From Spirochaetaceae bacterium (GTDB lineage Bacteria; Spirochaetota; Spirochaetia; Treponematales; Rectinemataceae): 64,000 nt of DNA. The DNA is taken from NCBI GenBank assembly GCA_025356015.1, contig JANXYO010000103.1, positions 62,001 to 126,000 on the forward strand, written 5' to 3'. The first letter of the stretch is position 1. Each line of letters opens with the position of its first letter. Below are positions 32,385 to 45,231 of the stretch, one piece after another. The translations under genes and the position numbers were made by a program. The notes under the pieces are model-generated. The model saw only the letters and a program-made list of their open reading frames with translations. It ran no database searches and was not told the origin of the DNA.

Positions 32385-32939
32385 ATGACCGTAGCAAAAG
32401 ACCGTGTGGTCACGCTCGACTACAATCTCAAGGATGCCGACGGCGAACTCATCGATTCGTCGGAAGGAGCCGAGCCCCTCGTCTACCTCCATGGCAACGA
32501 CAACATCATAAAAGGCCTGGAAAAACACCTTGAGGGCAAGTCGTCAGGAGACACGGTCAATTGCGTCGTTCCCGCCGTCGAAGCCTACGGCGAACGCGAC
32601 GAGAGCCTCGTCTTCAAGGTCACCAAGGCCGAGTTCGGCCCCGAGGCCTCAATCGAGGTCGGGATGCAGTTCGAGGCCCACGGAGAGGAAGGAACCCAGA
32701 TCGTGACCGTAGTAGGCATGGAGGGCGAGGACATCACCATCGATGCCAACCATCCCCTGGCCGGCGAAGAGCTCCACTTCTCCGTCAAGGTTGTCGAGGT
32801 CAGGGAGGCCACGGGCGAGGAGCTCTCGCACCACCATGTCCACGGCGGCTGCGACTGCGAGGGCGAGGGCTGCGGCGAGGGCTGCGCAGAAGGTTGCGGC
32901 GATGGCTGCGCCGACGGGGGCTGCGGCTGCGGCGACTAG
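32385..32939 (+). CDS. slyD: FKBP-type peptidyl-prolyl isomerase SlyD
   Basis: SlyD is a folding helper with an isomerase domain, an inserted chaperone flap and a metal-binding tail. The 184-residue protein shows VVTLDYNLKDADGELIDSS, LVYLHGNDNIIKGLEKHLEGKSSGD, the IF flap at about 70-130, and HPLAGEELHFSVKVVEVREAT. The tail of about 35 residues has four His (HHHVH) and ten Cys spaced by Gly, Asp and Glu, fitting nickel or zinc binding as in E. coli SlyD. AAGGA lies 6 bases before the ATG. It begins a probable operon with the NusG-II and Gx genes. Confidence 0.95.
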   Translation: MTVAKDRVVTLDYNLKDADGELIDSSEGAEPLVYLHGNDNIIKGLEKHLEGKSSGDTVNCVVPAVEAYGERDESLVFKVTKAEFGPEASIEVGMQFEAHGEEGTQIVTVVGMEGEDITIDANHPLAGEELHFSVKVVEVREATGEELSHHHVHGGCDCEGEGCGEGCAEGCGDGCADGGCGCGD

Positions 32940-32961
32940 CGGGGGGAGGAACCCTCTCTCA

Positions 32962-33333
32962 ATGCGCCCAAAACCTGTCGATCTCCTCATAATCCTAGCT
33001 GCTTTGGTGGTGATAGCCATGTCGTCCATGGCTGTCTATTCCGGCAATTCCGCGACCCTCAGGGCAGTCATCACGGGCAGCGGCGGCGAGTGGGTCTTCC
33101 CCTTGGGGGCAGACCGGAGGATTCCGGTGAACGGGCCCCTTGGCACGACCTGGGTGGAGATCCATGGCAAACAAGTTCATGTGACCGATTCGCCTTGCCT
33201 CAACAAGACCTGTATCGCGTCGGGCGACATATCGGCAGCTGGCCAGTGGCTGGCCTGTCTTCCCAACAGGGTCTTTGTCCGAATCGAGGGGGGCGCAGCC
33301 GATGAACGGTCTGTCGACGCAGGGGCCTTCTGA
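32962..33333 (+). CDS. NusG domain II-like membrane-anchored protein
   Basis: The 123-residue protein has one N-terminal membrane helix (VDLLIILAALVVIAMSSM) and then a domain of the NusG domain II family: TWVEIHGKQVHVTDSPCLNKTCIASGDISAAGQWLACLPNRVFVRIEG. The CLNKTC and CLPN cysteines are typical of this small family, which is usually found beside Gx-transporter genes. The domain should be outside the cytoplasm. GGGGGGAGGA precedes the ATG by about 11 bases. The next gene overlaps its end by 32 bases. The molecular role is not known. Confidence 0.85.
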   Translation: MRPKPVDLLIILAALVVIAMSSMAVYSGNSATLRAVITGSGGEWVFPLGADRRIPVNGPLGTTWVEIHGKQVHVTDSPCLNKTCIASGDISAAGQWLACLPNRVFVRIEGGAADERSVDAGAF

Positions 33334-33859
33334 GGCACGCTGGAGGGACAAGGCCGACATCGTGGCCCTTCTCGGCGCTTTCTGCTTTTTCCTGTCAGCG
33401 GTGGAATACATGGTGCCAAAGCCCCTTCCCTTCATGCGTCTGGGCATCGCGAACCTACCGATACTCCTCGCCATCGATCTCCTGCCCCTGCCCTGGTTCC
33501 TCCTCCTCGCCGTCGTGAAGGTGGTCGGCATGAGCGTCGTCTCGGGCTCGCTCTTCTCCTACATCGCCCTATTCTCGCTTTCGGGGACAATGGTTGCGGC
33601 CATGGTCATGTGGGGATCGCGCAAGCTCCTGGGACATCAGGTATCGGCGATCGGCGTCTCGATCCTGGGAGCCATGACTTCGAACGCCGCGCAGATCCTC
33701 CTCGCGAGCGTCCTTGTGTTCGGGGAGGCGGCGAGGCTCATCGCCCCTCCCTTCCTCGCGATGGGCCTCCTGACCGGCGCCGTCCTGGGGGTCTTCGCGG
33801 AGCGGTTCTCCCGCACATCGATCTGGTTCGCCCGGGCATCCGGGAGCCACGATGCCTGA
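33302..33859 (+). CDS. Gx transporter-family membrane protein
   Basis: The 185-residue protein has about five membrane helices and the family pattern FLSAVEYMVPKPLPFMRLGIANLPILLAIDLLPLPWFLLLAVVKVVGMSVVSGSLFS. Relatives were once annotated as heptaprenyl diphosphate synthase component I but look like small substrate-binding membrane units. The start at 33302 (MNGLSTQ) overlaps the NusG-II gene. The next gene overlaps its end by 8 bases, so the three are tightly coupled. The substrate is unknown. Confidence 0.85.
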   Translation: MNGLSTQGPSEARWRDKADIVALLGAFCFFLSAVEYMVPKPLPFMRLGIANLPILLAIDLLPLPWFLLLAVVKVVGMSVVSGSLFSYIALFSLSGTMVAAMVMWGSRKLLGHQVSAIGVSILGAMTSNAAQILLASVLVFGEAARLIAPPFLAMGLLTGAVLGVFAERFSRTSIWFARASGSHDA

Positions 33860-34514
33860 AGCCAATGCTTCAGCGAGCCCAAGGGAAAAGGCGGCGCGGC
33901 GGCGCGGGGAGAGGCGCGAACGCTATGAGGCCCTGTTCCCGCCTTGGGCACTCGCTGCCTCCGGCCTCATTGTCTCCCTCGCCTTCCTTTTCCAGCCCCT
34001 CCTGGTGACGAGGGCCGTCATGTTCCTTTTGTTCGTACTGGCCGCCTATTTCTCGGGCAAGCGGATAGCCCTGTCCTCGACGCTGCTGGTTGGAATCGGG
34101 ATCGTCTTGGCCAACCTCCTCGTCCCAATCGGCCGGGTGATCGCGCGCGTCGGCCCCTTCAGGATTACCGAGACTGCCCTCATGGAAGGCATCGGGAAAG
34201 CCATCACCTTCGAAGGCCTCCTCTATGCCTCAAAGGCCTGCATCCTGCCTTCCCTCAGGCTCCCTGGCCGCTTCGGTTCGATCGTGGCTGCCGCCTTTGT
34301 CTATTACGACCGCATCATCGAGTACAAGGGCTCAGTCCGGCCAGGGAGCTTCATTGCCGACGCCGACAAGCTCATGCTCAGGGTCTGGGAGGAACCCGCG
34401 ACTGTGCGGAGGATCGAGGCGCCCGCACGGTATCCGGGGGCAGCCTACTTCCTGCTGGCGGCTTTGAGCGCGGCCGCCCTGGCTCCGGCCCTCCTTGCCC
34501 AGCTCCACGCCTAG
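33852..34514 (+). CDS. Membrane protein, possibly an ECF-transporter T-like unit
   Basis: The 220-residue protein has a basic N-terminus (PREKAARRRGERRERYEAL) and about five membrane helices, with a soluble loop around GSVRPGSFIADADKLMLRVWEE. The arrangement beside a Gx-type S-like unit recalls the membrane coupling protein EcfT, but the diagnostic Arg-containing coupling helices are not clear. I would call it only a conserved-looking membrane partner. Its stop is three bases from the convergent chemoreceptor stop and no terminator is visible there. Confidence 0.7.
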   Translation: MPEANASASPREKAARRRGERRERYEALFPPWALAASGLIVSLAFLFQPLLVTRAVMFLLFVLAAYFSGKRIALSSTLLVGIGIVLANLLVPIGRVIARVGPFRITETALMEGIGKAITFEGLLYASKACILPSLRLPGRFGSIVAAAFVYYDRIIEYKGSVRPGSFIADADKLMLRVWEEPATVRRIEAPARYPGAAYFLLAALSAAALAPALLAQLHA

Positions 34515-34517
34515 GCT

Positions 34518-36320
34518 TTAGACGGTGAACTTGTCGGCCGCGGCCTTGACCTCGGCGATGAGGTCGGCGTTTCGGGTCGCCAGGCCTGTCGTGCTCATCA
34601 CAGCGTCGTTTATCTCCTTCGTGCCCGCGCTGATCTCGGTGGTGTTGCTTACCACGGCGAAATTGGCGTTCTTGAGCCTCTGGACCTGATCGAGGATCGA
34701 CGCGTTCCCCGAGGCCATCTCCTCGGCGCCTCTCGTGATCTCGCGCGTGATGTCTTTCATCCGGCTGAGAGCTTCGAGGACCTGGCGCCCACCCTCGCGC
34801 TGTTCCGACATCGATTGCCTGATCTCGCCCACCGAATCGCCCAAGCCCTGGTTGCTCTCAAGGATGGTCCCGAATGCCTTTACGGCCGCCCCGGAGGCCG
34901 ACTGGACCGAGGAGATGGAGTCGGCGACGCGATCGAGGTCCCGTGAGATGTCGCCAGCCTGGGAGGTGGACTGCTCGGCCAGCTTTCGTATCTCATCGGC
35001 GACGACGGCGAAACCCTTGCCGGCGTCCCCGGCGTGGGCAGCCTCAATCGCGGCATTCATGGCGAGGAGGTTCGTCCTCTCGGCGATCTCGGTGATGAGG
35101 CTTGCTGCCTCGCTGAGGTTTTCGGAGTAACGGACGATGAGGGCCACGGCCTCGCCGACCTGGTCGATCCTCGAGCGGCCCTGGGCGCTCTCCGCGAGGC
35201 TGCGCGCGCTCGATTCGGCGGCCTTCTCCGCGTTCGCCGCCGCAGACTCGATACCCGCAATCATCTGCTCGACCGAGGCCGAGGACTCCGAGATCGCCGA
35301 GGACTGGGAGGCGATCATCTCGGAAAGGGATTCGATGCCACGCGTCAGCTCCTCGATTGCCGCCGAGACCTCCCGGACCGCCTCGGACTGCTCCTCAAGC
35401 TGGCCCTTGGTGTTGTCTATGCTCGAGTTGATCTGGATGACAGCGGCGCTCGTCTCTTCCATGGTCGAAGCGAGGCCATGTCCGGTTTCCTCGAGGGCGG
35501 TGATCCTCTCCTTGACTGTCAGCACGAGGGATCTGAGGTCGGTGACCAGATCGTCCACGCAGGCGGCCATCCGACCAAGTTCATCGCTGCCCTCCTTCTC
35601 GCAGATCTGCACTGAAAGGTCCCCGCTCCCCATCTTGTTGAGCTCGCTAAGGAGGCCCTCCACAGGCCTGGTGATGGACCGGATTGTGAACAGGACGAAG
35701 ACGATGATAAAGGCCAGGACTGCCAGGGAAACGACCGCCACGATGAGTGTCCCGCGCGAGGCAATCCTCTGGGCCGAAAGGAGGTTTTCCCTTGTCTGGG
35801 AGACCGCGAGGTCGTTGAGCTTGGCCAGCTCGGCGGCGAGTGATCCGAAGCGCAGTGCGGCGACCTGTATTATGTCGGACCCATCGCTGGCGAATGAGGT
35901 GAAGGCCTTCACGGCCGATTGCGCAGTCTGGGTGTAGACCTCGAAGGCCTTGCCCACTCCCGCGAAGGAATCGGCGACCTCGCCCGCCGAGGGTAGGGCA
36001 AGGAGGCTTGTAAGGGACTGCCGGCTCTGGCCGATCGATTCCTCAAAGGTGTTCGCCTGGCCTGGAAGGCCCGCTGATCTCTCGGTCGCCGCCTGCTGGG
36101 TCCGGAAAAGGGCCACAAAGGAGGAATACACGCGGCGCTCCAGGTCGGAGCTGGCTATGATGAGGGCGGAGTTGTCCGACTGGTAGCGGACGGCCTCGGT
36201 CATGTCCTTGAGGGAGGTCCAGGCGATCAGGAGATTGGCCGCCAGGGAGATGATCACGGCGGCGGCCATGATGATCAACCGCGAGCGAATGCTTAAGTTC
36301 CCGGATAGACCTGCTCGCAT
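34518..36320 (-). CDS. Methyl-accepting chemotaxis protein
   Basis: This receptor signals to CheA/CheW. The 600-residue protein has membrane helices at 15-34 and 191-212, a periplasmic sensor of about 155 residues with no recognised fold, a HAMP domain at about 213-268 and a cytoplasmic coiled-coil. The hairpin tip is [43 protein letters not shown]. There is no C-terminal CheR-binding pentapeptide; it ends AADKFTV. GGAGG lies 7 bases before the ATG. It is the last gene after leuS and a very similar receptor and probably arose by duplication. Confidence 0.96.
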   Translation of the reverse strand: MRAGLSGNLSIRSRLIIMAAAVIISLAANLLIAWTSLKDMTEAVRYQSDNSALIIASSDLERRVYSSFVALFRTQQAATERSAGLPGQANTFEESIGQSRQSLTSLLALPSAGEVADSFAGVGKAFEVYTQTAQSAVKAFTSFASDGSDIIQVAALRFGSLAAELAKLNDLAVSQTRENLLSAQRIASRGTLIVAVVSLAVLAFIIVFVLFTIRSITRPVEGLLSELNKMGSGDLSVQICEKEGSDELGRMAACVDDLVTDLRSLVLTVKERITALEETGHGLASTMEETSAAVIQINSSIDNTKGQLEEQSEAVREVSAAIEELTRGIESLSEMIASQSSAISESSASVEQMIAGIESAAANAEKAAESSARSLAESAQGRSRIDQVGEAVALIVRYSENLSEAASLITEIAERTNLLAMNAAIEAAHAGDAGKGFAVVADEIRKLAEQSTSQAGDISRDLDRVADSISSVQSASGAAVKAFGTILESNQGLGDSVGEIRQSMSEQREGGRQVLEALSRMKDITREITRGAEEMASGNASILDQVQRLKNANFAVVSNTTEISAGTKEINDAVMSTTGLATRNADLIAEVKAAADKFTV

Positions 36321-36357
36321 GCGTGAGCCTCCATGCCTGGGCTTGGCTCGCCCGATT

Positions 36358-38187
36358 CTACACTAGGAACTTATCGGCGGCCATCTTTACTTCTTCAATG
36401 AGCAAGGTTGTGCGGGAGGAAAGTTCGATGGTCCCCCTGATCGCATCCTTGATTTCGGTCGTCCCCCTTGTGATCTCCTCGCTGTTGCCGACGACGCTTG
36501 AGTTGACGCTCTGGAGCCTGGCCACCTGCTCGAGGAGGGAGGAATTGCCGGCCGACATCTCCTTGGCTCCATGGGCTATCTGGCGCGAAATATCACGAAG
36601 CTTCCCCAGTCCCTCGAGCACATGCCTGCCCCCGGTCCTCTGCTCGGCGGTGGCCTGTCCTATCTCCCCAACCCGGCCCCCGACACTCCGCACCCTTTGC
36701 AGGATCGAAGCGAAGGACTCGATGGCCCCCGCCGAGGAGTCACGCACGGCGGTGATCGATTCGGAGACCCGAGCGAGGTCGGAAGAGATGTCCTTGGCCT
36801 GTGAGGTGGACTGCTCGGCGAGCTTGCGGATCTCGTCGGCGACAACCGCGAAGCCCTTGCCAGTCTCGCCCGCGTGGGCAGCCTCGATGGCCGCGTTCAT
36901 CGCAAGGAGGTTCGTCCGCTCCGCGATCTCGGTAATCACCCGAGCCGCCTCGCCGAGGTTCTCCGAGGCCCGCACAATCGCCGCGGCCGCCTCCCCTACC
37001 TGGTCGATCCTGGCCTTGCCCTCGGCTGTCTCCTCGATGTTGCGCAGGCTCTCCTCTTCGGCGCGCTCGGCATTGGCCGCCACCGATTCGCCGTTGGCTA
37101 TCATCTCCTCGACCGAGGAGGCGGAGGACTCGAGGACCTCAGACTGCCCGCCGATCAGGCCAGTCAGGGCCTCGATGCTTCTGGCCAGCTCCTCGATGGC
37201 GGCAGAGAGCTCGCCGACAGCGTCGGACTGCTCGCCGAGCTGTCTCCTCGTGCCTGCGATGCTCACGTTGATCTGGACGACCGTGGCGCCAGTCTCTTCC
37301 ATGTTGGCAGCGAGGCCTCGGCCCGATTCCCCGAGCTCGGCCAGCCTCTCCTTGATCTTGCCAATGAGGGAGCGCAGGTCCTCGACCAAGGTGTCGAATC
37401 CCGAGGCGATCCTGCCGATCTCATCGCTGCCTGATATGTCCGACCTCACCGTCAGGTCGCCGGAGCCTGCCAGCTCGATTCGGGAGATGAGGCGGGACAG
37501 GGGTTCCCGAATCGACCTCACTGTGAGCAGGGAGAGGATGGTCGTGAGTGCCGCTGCCGCCGCTATGACGAGCGCGATCTCGAGGGAGGATGCGCTCGAC
37601 TGCTCGCGGGATCTGGACGCGGCCGCGTTGCCGGCATCCCTGATGAGGGACTGGAAGGGGTCGAAGGTCTCGCCTAGGCGGACGAATTTTTCCTCGGCGA
37701 GAGCCACCGCTGACGCAGCCTTCAGGCCCAGAAGCTCATCGGAGACCGACTCCAGAAGATCGGTGTAATCCTTGAACGCGGCCGCGAGCGGCTCGGCGGA
37801 AGCCTCCGGCAGGGCCGACATCGCGTTCGATGACATGAGGGAGGAGAGGAGGCTCTGGGAGGCGGCGATGGCGTCACGAAGCGAGGCGAGGGACTTCTCC
37901 GCGTCCGGACGCCTGCCTGCCATGCCCTGGCTCGCCGTCCGGAACAGGGCGAGCTCGACCTCATCGCAGCGGTGGCGGAAGTCCCCGCTTATCCGCATAA
38001 GTCCGCCCTGGATGGACTGGACCTGCCTCACCGACAGGGAAAGTGACCTCGAGCCCATGGCGCTGATGCCGTACAAGGCGCCATAGGCGAGTAGGGTCAC
38101 GACCCATATGAACACCAGCTTGGACAAGATACCGATTCGCGAGAACATCCCGGCCCTTCTGGCCGCCAGCGGCCTAGCCTTCCCCAT
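36358..38187 (-). CDS. Methyl-accepting chemotaxis protein
   Basis: The 609-residue receptor has membrane helices at about 20-42 and 201-222, a helical periplasmic sensor between them, HAMP at about 223-280, and a signalling hairpin with [43 protein letters not shown]. It ends AADKFLV like its neighbour. The sensor parts of the two receptors differ while the hairpins are nearly the same, so they should detect different stimuli. AGGAG overlaps the leuS stop region and lies just before the ATG; the gap to leuS is nine bases. Confidence 0.96.
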   Translation of the reverse strand: MGKARPLAARRAGMFSRIGILSKLVFIWVVTLLAYGALYGISAMGSRSLSLSVRQVQSIQGGLMRISGDFRHRCDEVELALFRTASQGMAGRRPDAEKSLASLRDAIAASQSLLSSLMSSNAMSALPEASAEPLAAAFKDYTDLLESVSDELLGLKAASAVALAEEKFVRLGETFDPFQSLIRDAGNAAASRSREQSSASSLEIALVIAAAAALTTILSLLTVRSIREPLSRLISRIELAGSGDLTVRSDISGSDEIGRIASGFDTLVEDLRSLIGKIKERLAELGESGRGLAANMEETGATVVQINVSIAGTRRQLGEQSDAVGELSAAIEELARSIEALTGLIGGQSEVLESSASSVEEMIANGESVAANAERAEEESLRNIEETAEGKARIDQVGEAAAAIVRASENLGEAARVITEIAERTNLLAMNAAIEAAHAGETGKGFAVVADEIRKLAEQSTSQAKDISSDLARVSESITAVRDSSAGAIESFASILQRVRSVGGRVGEIGQATAEQRTGGRHVLEGLGKLRDISRQIAHGAKEMSAGNSSLLEQVARLQSVNSSVVGNSEEITRGTTEIKDAIRGTIELSSRTTLLIEEVKMAADKFLV

Positions 38188-38196
38188 CCCCAGCTC

Positions 38197-40641
<2,445 letters not shown>

Positions 40642-40783
40642 GCGGCTCCCCTTGTGCCTCTCCTGAAAGTTAGCAGCGTGGATAGTAACTGAGGCGGGGG
40701 CCGCAAGGCAAGGATCGCTCGCGGAAGCCCCAGTTGCCGGCCTCCTTGAAGATGAACGCGGTGCGGGGTGTCGGAATGGCATT

Positions 40784-40811
40784 AAAAAACCGGCGCTCCG
40801 AGGAGCGCCGG
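40784..40811 (-). terminator. Intrinsic terminator ending the ABC transporter operon
   Basis: A perfect 10-bp GC stem (40790-40799 with 40802-40811) with a two-base GA turn is followed on the minus strand by six T. It lies 32 bases after the stop of the last gene of the transporter operon and isolates it from leuS. Confidence 0.93.
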
Positions 40812-40843
40812 CGATTGCTGCGTGCGATGGGCCTCTATCTGGC

Positions 40844-41389
40844 CTAGGGCGCGGGAGGTGCCGTCACTTCGCCTTCGGGTGAAGCCAGGACTCCGTTGAC
40901 GCCTTCGGGGGCCATATTCTGGGGGGTCCCGCCCGGAGACGTGAATGCGTTGCTCTCGAGACTTTGCCCCGAGGTGGTGACGATCTTTGGCACGAAGACC
41001 TCGACATCGGGCTTGAGGCCTGCCATCAGCCGGGGCACCGAGACGAGGAGCATTTCCGCGCCTACCGGCAGCCTGATCTGCCTGACGACGGTCTTCCCGT
41101 CGGGCAGGCCCTCTATCTTGAGGGTGTGGCTCTGGCCGATCAGCTTGACCATGTCGCGGTCCACGCCGAATTCGAAGGCGATGGGCTCACGGCCGTCGAC
41201 CGACACCGAGAGTCCGTCGGGGAAGGCCTTGTATGACCCGTCCTCGGCGTCCTTGTTGTCGACGAGGAGGGTGTGACCCTTGCCTCCCATGAAGGCCAGG
41301 ACTATGAGGCCGATGTAAAGGGCCAGGGCAGCGCACCTCACAATGAGGCGCCGCTTCCTGATCTTGGGATCTGTTCCCTTGTCGCTCAT
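40844..41389 (-). CDS. Single-helix membrane protein of the ABC operon
   Basis: The 181-residue protein has a basic N-terminus ([12 protein letters not shown]), one membrane helix ([18 protein letters not shown]) and a beta-rich extracytoplasmic domain of about 115 residues, ending in a Gly/Pro/Ser tail. The domain contains [35 protein letters not shown]. Its start overlaps the second permease stop by four bases, so it belongs to the transporter. It could help assemble the permeases or contact the binding protein. I do not recognise a characterised family. Confidence 0.82.
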   Translation of the reverse strand: MSDKGTDPKIRKRRLIVRCAALALYIGLIVLAFMGGKGHTLLVDNKDAEDGSYKAFPDGLSVSVDGREPIAFEFGVDRDMVKLIGQSHTLKIEGLPDGKTVVRQIRLPVGAEMLLVSVPRLMAGLKPDVEVFVPKIVTTSGQSLESNAFTSPGGTPQNMAPEGVNGVLASPEGEVTAPPAP

Positions 41390-42507
41390 TTCGCGCCTCC
41401 TGCGGCTGCAGCCGCGGCGGCTGGGCCCCGCAGGCTCTCGCGAGCCCTCTCGTTGGCCTTCCTGGTGCGCCAGGCGTATAGCACGAGGGACAGGGCGATG
41501 ACGCCGTATCCTATGAACTGGCGGAAGTACTCGCCCACCATCGCCGAGCCGAAGAGGTTCTGGCCGGCGCGCGGCGATACGACGAATAGTATGTGCAGGA
41601 GAATTACGCCGATGAAGACGTTGGGGATGGTCGCTTTCTTGACCGAGGCTCCGCCGACGAGGATCGCGGCGACCGCGAAGAAGTTCGTCTGCGTGTGCGC
41701 GTTGTAGGTCGCGATATTGCCCATGTTCTGGAGGAACATGATCTGGCCAAAGCAGGCGAGGACCGTCGAGATGATGATGGCGATGATGCGGGTCCTGTCC
41801 ACGGGGATACCCGCGGCCTCGGCGACGGCCATGTCATGGCCCACCGCGCGCATGTCCTGTCCGAGCTTTGTCTTCTTGAACCAGATGATGAACACGCAGA
41901 GGGCCGCGATCACTAGGAAGGTCAGGATGGGCACGGTGAAGGCACCCACCTTGAGAAGGAAGAAGTCGTCGAGGGACTGGCGCACACCCTCCAGATTGAG
42001 GGTGTTGCGGATGCCGTAGCCGCGCGAGAGGAGGATCGCGGGGTTCTTGATCGGCACCACGGAGCCCATCATGTAGAGGACGAAGAACTGGTAGATGCCG
42101 TCGATGAAGTAGGCGAGGATGTAGCCCGTGACCATCTCGCGGCCCTTGGCCCTGTTGAGGACGATGCCGCAGATGTAGCCCATCAGGATCGAGACTGGCA
42201 GTCCAGCGAGGGCGGCGAAGACAAGGCCATCGACGCCGGTGATGTTGTAGTTGATGGCGAAGATCAGCCCGATCTGTCCTGACATGGCCCCGAGGGTCAT
42301 GCCGAAGTTGAGCCCCATGCCCGCGTAGATGGGCAACAGGAGGGCGAGGACGAGGAAGGAGTCGCGGCCGAGGCGCGCTATCATTTCCTGCCCGATGTAC
42401 TCCAGCGAGAGGCCGGAGGGCTTGATCGCCGCCACCGTTATGATGAGGAAGATGAGTGCGACCGCGTTCTCTTGGATGAACCGGCCGAACGATCGTTTGC
42501 CGCTCAT
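41386..42507 (-). CDS. ABC transporter permease (sugar/nucleoside type), second
   Basis: The 373-residue inner-membrane protein has about nine helices and belongs to the branched-chain/monosaccharide permease group. Typical features are AGMGLNFGMTLGAMSGQIGL, GREMVTGYILAYFIDG, the cytoplasmic coupling region AVGHDMAVAEAAGIPVDRTR and FFAVAAILVGGASVKKATIPNVFIGV. The open frame extends far upstream but the ATG at 42507 overlaps the stop of the first permease as ATGA, so I start it there. It pairs with that permease to form the channel. Confidence 0.93.
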   Translation of the reverse strand: MSGKRSFGRFIQENAVALIFLIITVAAIKPSGLSLEYIGQEMIARLGRDSFLVLALLLPIYAGMGLNFGMTLGAMSGQIGLIFAINYNITGVDGLVFAALAGLPVSILMGYICGIVLNRAKGREMVTGYILAYFIDGIYQFFVLYMMGSVVPIKNPAILLSRGYGIRNTLNLEGVRQSLDDFFLLKVGAFTVPILTFLVIAALCVFIIWFKKTKLGQDMRAVGHDMAVAEAAGIPVDRTRIIAIIISTVLACFGQIMFLQNMGNIATYNAHTQTNFFAVAAILVGGASVKKATIPNVFIGVILLHILFVVSPRAGQNLFGSAMVGEYFRQFIGYGVIALSLVLYAWRTRKANERARESLRGPAAAAAAAGGAK

Positions 42508-43547
42508 TTGGCCACCTTCGTTTTGCGGGTCAGCGCGTAGATGATGATTCCCTGGGAGACCACTATTCGCACGACCTCGGACATGTCGGTTTGCAGGGCC
42601 GAGTTGATGACCGAGGGCGTCATCGTGAGCAGACCCTGGAATAGGAAGGCGCCGACCACGACGTTGACCATGCTCGCCTTGTTCACCGATGCGCCACCGA
42701 TGAGGATGGCCGCGACGGCCGCGAAGGGCATGGCGAGGGGCGCCGTGTACAGCTGGATGAAGCCGAAGCTCTGTTCGTAGACGATGATCCCGATCGCGCC
42801 GAGCATGGTCGAGATGATTACCGAGATGGTCCTCATCTTGTCCGAGCTTATGCCCGACGCCCGCGCGTAATCGGGATTGGAGCCGACGGCGGTGATCGCT
42901 GTGCCCGTCTTCGTCCTCATGAAGAGCCACATGGCGAAAGCGCACACTGCGACAAAGAGGAGCTCCCCGGTGGGGAAGGCGAAGAAGGGCCCGATCTTGA
43001 TGGTCAGGAAGTCATTGAGGATCTTGAGCCAGTAGCCTTCGACGGTGATCGTGGTACGCAGGCCCTTGCCGGCATAACCCCAGATCATGTTCGGGCTCGT
43101 GTAGGGAAGGATGAGCCACATGATGCACATCATCATGACGCCGGCGAATCCGACGTACATGGCGATGGTCATCTCCTCGCCCTTCACCTTGTTGAGCAGC
43201 TTGCCGTAGAGCCAGCCAAGCAGGATCGCGAAAGGCATGGCGAGGACGATGGCCCCGAAGAAGCCAAGGAAGCCGACCAGGCCGAACTGCACCGACAGCG
43301 TCGCGCCCAGGAGGCCGGCGATGATACCGAGGGAGAGGCCGAAGTTGAGGCCGCAGCCAGACTGGATCATCGGAACCATGGCGAGGACAAAGACCGCGTT
43401 CTGGCCAAAACGGTTGAACATGTCGGAGAGCGAGGCGTCGATCCTTACCCTCACGAAGGGCGCGGCGACGAACAGCAGGAGGAGGAAGAAGAAGATGATG
43501 ATTCGGGGCCAGCCGAAATCCGTGACGAGCTGCTTGAACTTATGCAT
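42504..43547 (-). CDS. ABC transporter permease (sugar/nucleoside type), first
   Basis: The 347-residue permease has about nine helices, with QSGCGLNFGLSLGIIAGLLGA, KGEEMTIAMYVGFAGVMM, the coupling stretch AVGSNPDYARASGISSDKMRT and FAAVAAILIGGASVNKASMVNVVVGA. These match its neighbour position by position, so the two permeases are paralogues forming a heterodimer. The start at 43547 (MHKFKQLV) overlaps the end of the ATPase gene by 8 bases. Confidence 0.93.
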   Translation of the reverse strand: MHKFKQLVTDFGWPRIIIFFFLLLLFVAAPFVRVRIDASLSDMFNRFGQNAVFVLAMVPMIQSGCGLNFGLSLGIIAGLLGATLSVQFGLVGFLGFFGAIVLAMPFAILLGWLYGKLLNKVKGEEMTIAMYVGFAGVMMMCIMWLILPYTSPNMIWGYAGKGLRTTITVEGYWLKILNDFLTIKIGPFFAFPTGELLFVAVCAFAMWLFMRTKTGTAITAVGSNPDYARASGISSDKMRTISVIISTMLGAIGIIVYEQSFGFIQLYTAPLAMPFAAVAAILIGGASVNKASMVNVVVGAFLFQGLLTMTPSVINSALQTDMSEVVRIVVSQGIIIYALTRKTKVAK

Positions 43548-45153
43548 CGACAGCCTCCTTGGCGGCGGCGGAGCGCTCGCCGGCCATGAGAAGGCCGAAC
43601 TCCGCCAGCTCGGCATGGGGGGGCAGGATGCCAGCTATTCGTCCCTCGTCAACTATGGCCACGCGGTCGCAGATCGAGCGCAGCTCCTCGAGTTCGCTCG
43701 ATACCATCACGATGGTCGTACCATAATCCTTGTTGTAGCGGTTGAGGGTATCGAGGACGAGGCGCTTGGCTCCGACGTCGATACCGCGTGTGGGCTCCGA
43801 GACGAAAAGGAGGTCGGGCCGCACGGCGAATGCCTTCGCGAGGCAGACCTTCTGCTGGTTCCCTCCCGAGAGCTCCTTGGCCTTCTGCTTCGGGCTTGTG
43901 CACTTGATGTCGAGGGCCTTCACGTACTCGTCAGTGATGACGCGCATGCCTTCCTCGTCGCGGAGCTTGAAAAGGCCGCCGAGGACAGGCCGGAGGAACC
44001 TGCCCTGGATCTGCATCGCCGTGAAGGCGATGTTCCATTCCAGGCTCTCGTCGAGGAGTAGACCCACGCCCCGGCGGTCCTCGGAGACGAATGACATCCC
44101 CATCTCGAGGGCCAGCCGCGGCTCATTGAGCGCGACGGTCTTTCCGTGGAGCTGGACACTGCCACCGCCCGGGAAGAGACCCATGATCCCGTTGGGGATG
44201 CCGAGCTTTCCCTGGCCGGCCAGGCCGCCGATGCCGAAGATCTCGCCCTTGCGGATCGAGAAGTTGACGTCCCTGACAGTCTCTCCGGGCATGTCCACCC
44301 AGAGATGCTCGACCTTGAGGATCTCGTCTCCGAACTGCTTCCCGGAGATGTCGTTCGCCCGCTCCGCGGCCACTGTCCTGCCCACCATCCAAGAGGCGAT
44401 GTCGCGTACCGACACGTCCTTGGCGGGTGTGTCCTTGACGGCGATGCCGTCCCTGAGGACGACGATGCGGTCGGCCACCTCGATGACCTCGTGGAGGCGG
44501 TGCGAGATGAAGATTATCGCGATCCCCAGCTCGGCGAGGTGACGAAGGGCCTTGAGCAGGACCTCGGCCTCGGACTCCGTGAGGACGGCCGTCGGCTCGT
44601 CGAGGACGAGTATCCTGGTCTTCTCGCGGTTGATCTCCCGGGCTATCTCGGTGAACTGCTTGTGTCCGACCGGCATCTCCGAGATGAGCATGTCGGGATC
44701 CAGCTTTATGCCGAGCTTGTCGATGGCGCTCTCGGCCCTTTTCCTCATGTCGGCCCTATCAAGAATGCTCATGCGGTCCCCGAAGACCTCGTTGAGCAGG
44801 CTGGCCTTCATGGATTCGCGATTGAGCACGATGTTTTCGGTTGTGGTGAAGCCCGGGATGAGGCTGAATTCCTGGTGGACCATCCCGATCCCCGCGTCGA
44901 GGGCGTCGAAGGGGTTGGAAAAATGCACTTCCTCGCCACCGATGCAGATCGCGCCCTTGTAGCCGCCGGTATCGGCGATCACCGGCATCCCGAAGAGGAT
45001 CCTCATCAGCGTCGTCTTCCCGGCGCCGTTCTCGCCCACGAGGCCGAGGATTTCTCCCGCTTTCAGGTCGAAGCAGACGTCGTGAAGGACGACGTTTCCA
45101 TAGAATTCTTTCGAGATGTGCTGTATCGAAAGAAGCGGACTTTCCTGTCCCAT
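43540..45153 (-). CDS. ABC transporter ATPase with two nucleotide domains (MglA/RbsA type)
   Basis: The 537-residue protein has two ATP-binding cassettes. The first has Walker A GENGAGKT (40-47), a signature-like EMPVGHKQ and Walker B RILVLDEPTAVL. The second has a degenerate Walker A GLAGQGKLG, signature LSGGNQQKV and Walker B LLFVSEPTRGID. One intact and one degenerate site is usual in sugar and nucleoside importers of this group. AGGGG precedes the ATG. The gene follows the binding-protein gene after 127 bases that contain a terminator hairpin, so its expression probably depends on readthrough. Confidence 0.95.
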   Translation of the reverse strand: MGQESPLLSIQHISKEFYGNVVLHDVCFDLKAGEILGLVGENGAGKTTLMRILFGMPVIADTGGYKGAICIGGEEVHFSNPFDALDAGIGMVHQEFSLIPGFTTTENIVLNRESMKASLLNEVFGDRMSILDRADMRKRAESAIDKLGIKLDPDMLISEMPVGHKQFTEIAREINREKTRILVLDEPTAVLTESEAEVLLKALRHLAELGIAIIFISHRLHEVIEVADRIVVLRDGIAVKDTPAKDVSVRDIASWMVGRTVAAERANDISGKQFGDEILKVEHLWVDMPGETVRDVNFSIRKGEIFGIGGLAGQGKLGIPNGIMGLFPGGGSVQLHGKTVALNEPRLALEMGMSFVSEDRRGVGLLLDESLEWNIAFTAMQIQGRFLRPVLGGLFKLRDEEGMRVITDEYVKALDIKCTSPKQKAKELSGGNQQKVCLAKAFAVRPDLLFVSEPTRGIDVGAKRLVLDTLNRYNKDYGTTIVMVSSELEELRSICDRVAIVDEGRIAGILPPHAELAEFGLLMAGERSAAAKEAVDA

Positions 45154-45231
45154 AGGTACCCCTAAGAAAAGACAATCGCGCCCCCGTCCGCGTAGGCAGC
45201 GGGAGCGCCGGGTAGCCGCAGTCGCGGCCCC

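Noticed and set aside
42508-42945. Upstream extension of the second permease frame
   Set aside because: It overlaps the first permease almost fully and codes for His/Arg-rich low-complexity sequence; the ATGA overlap fixes the start at 42507.
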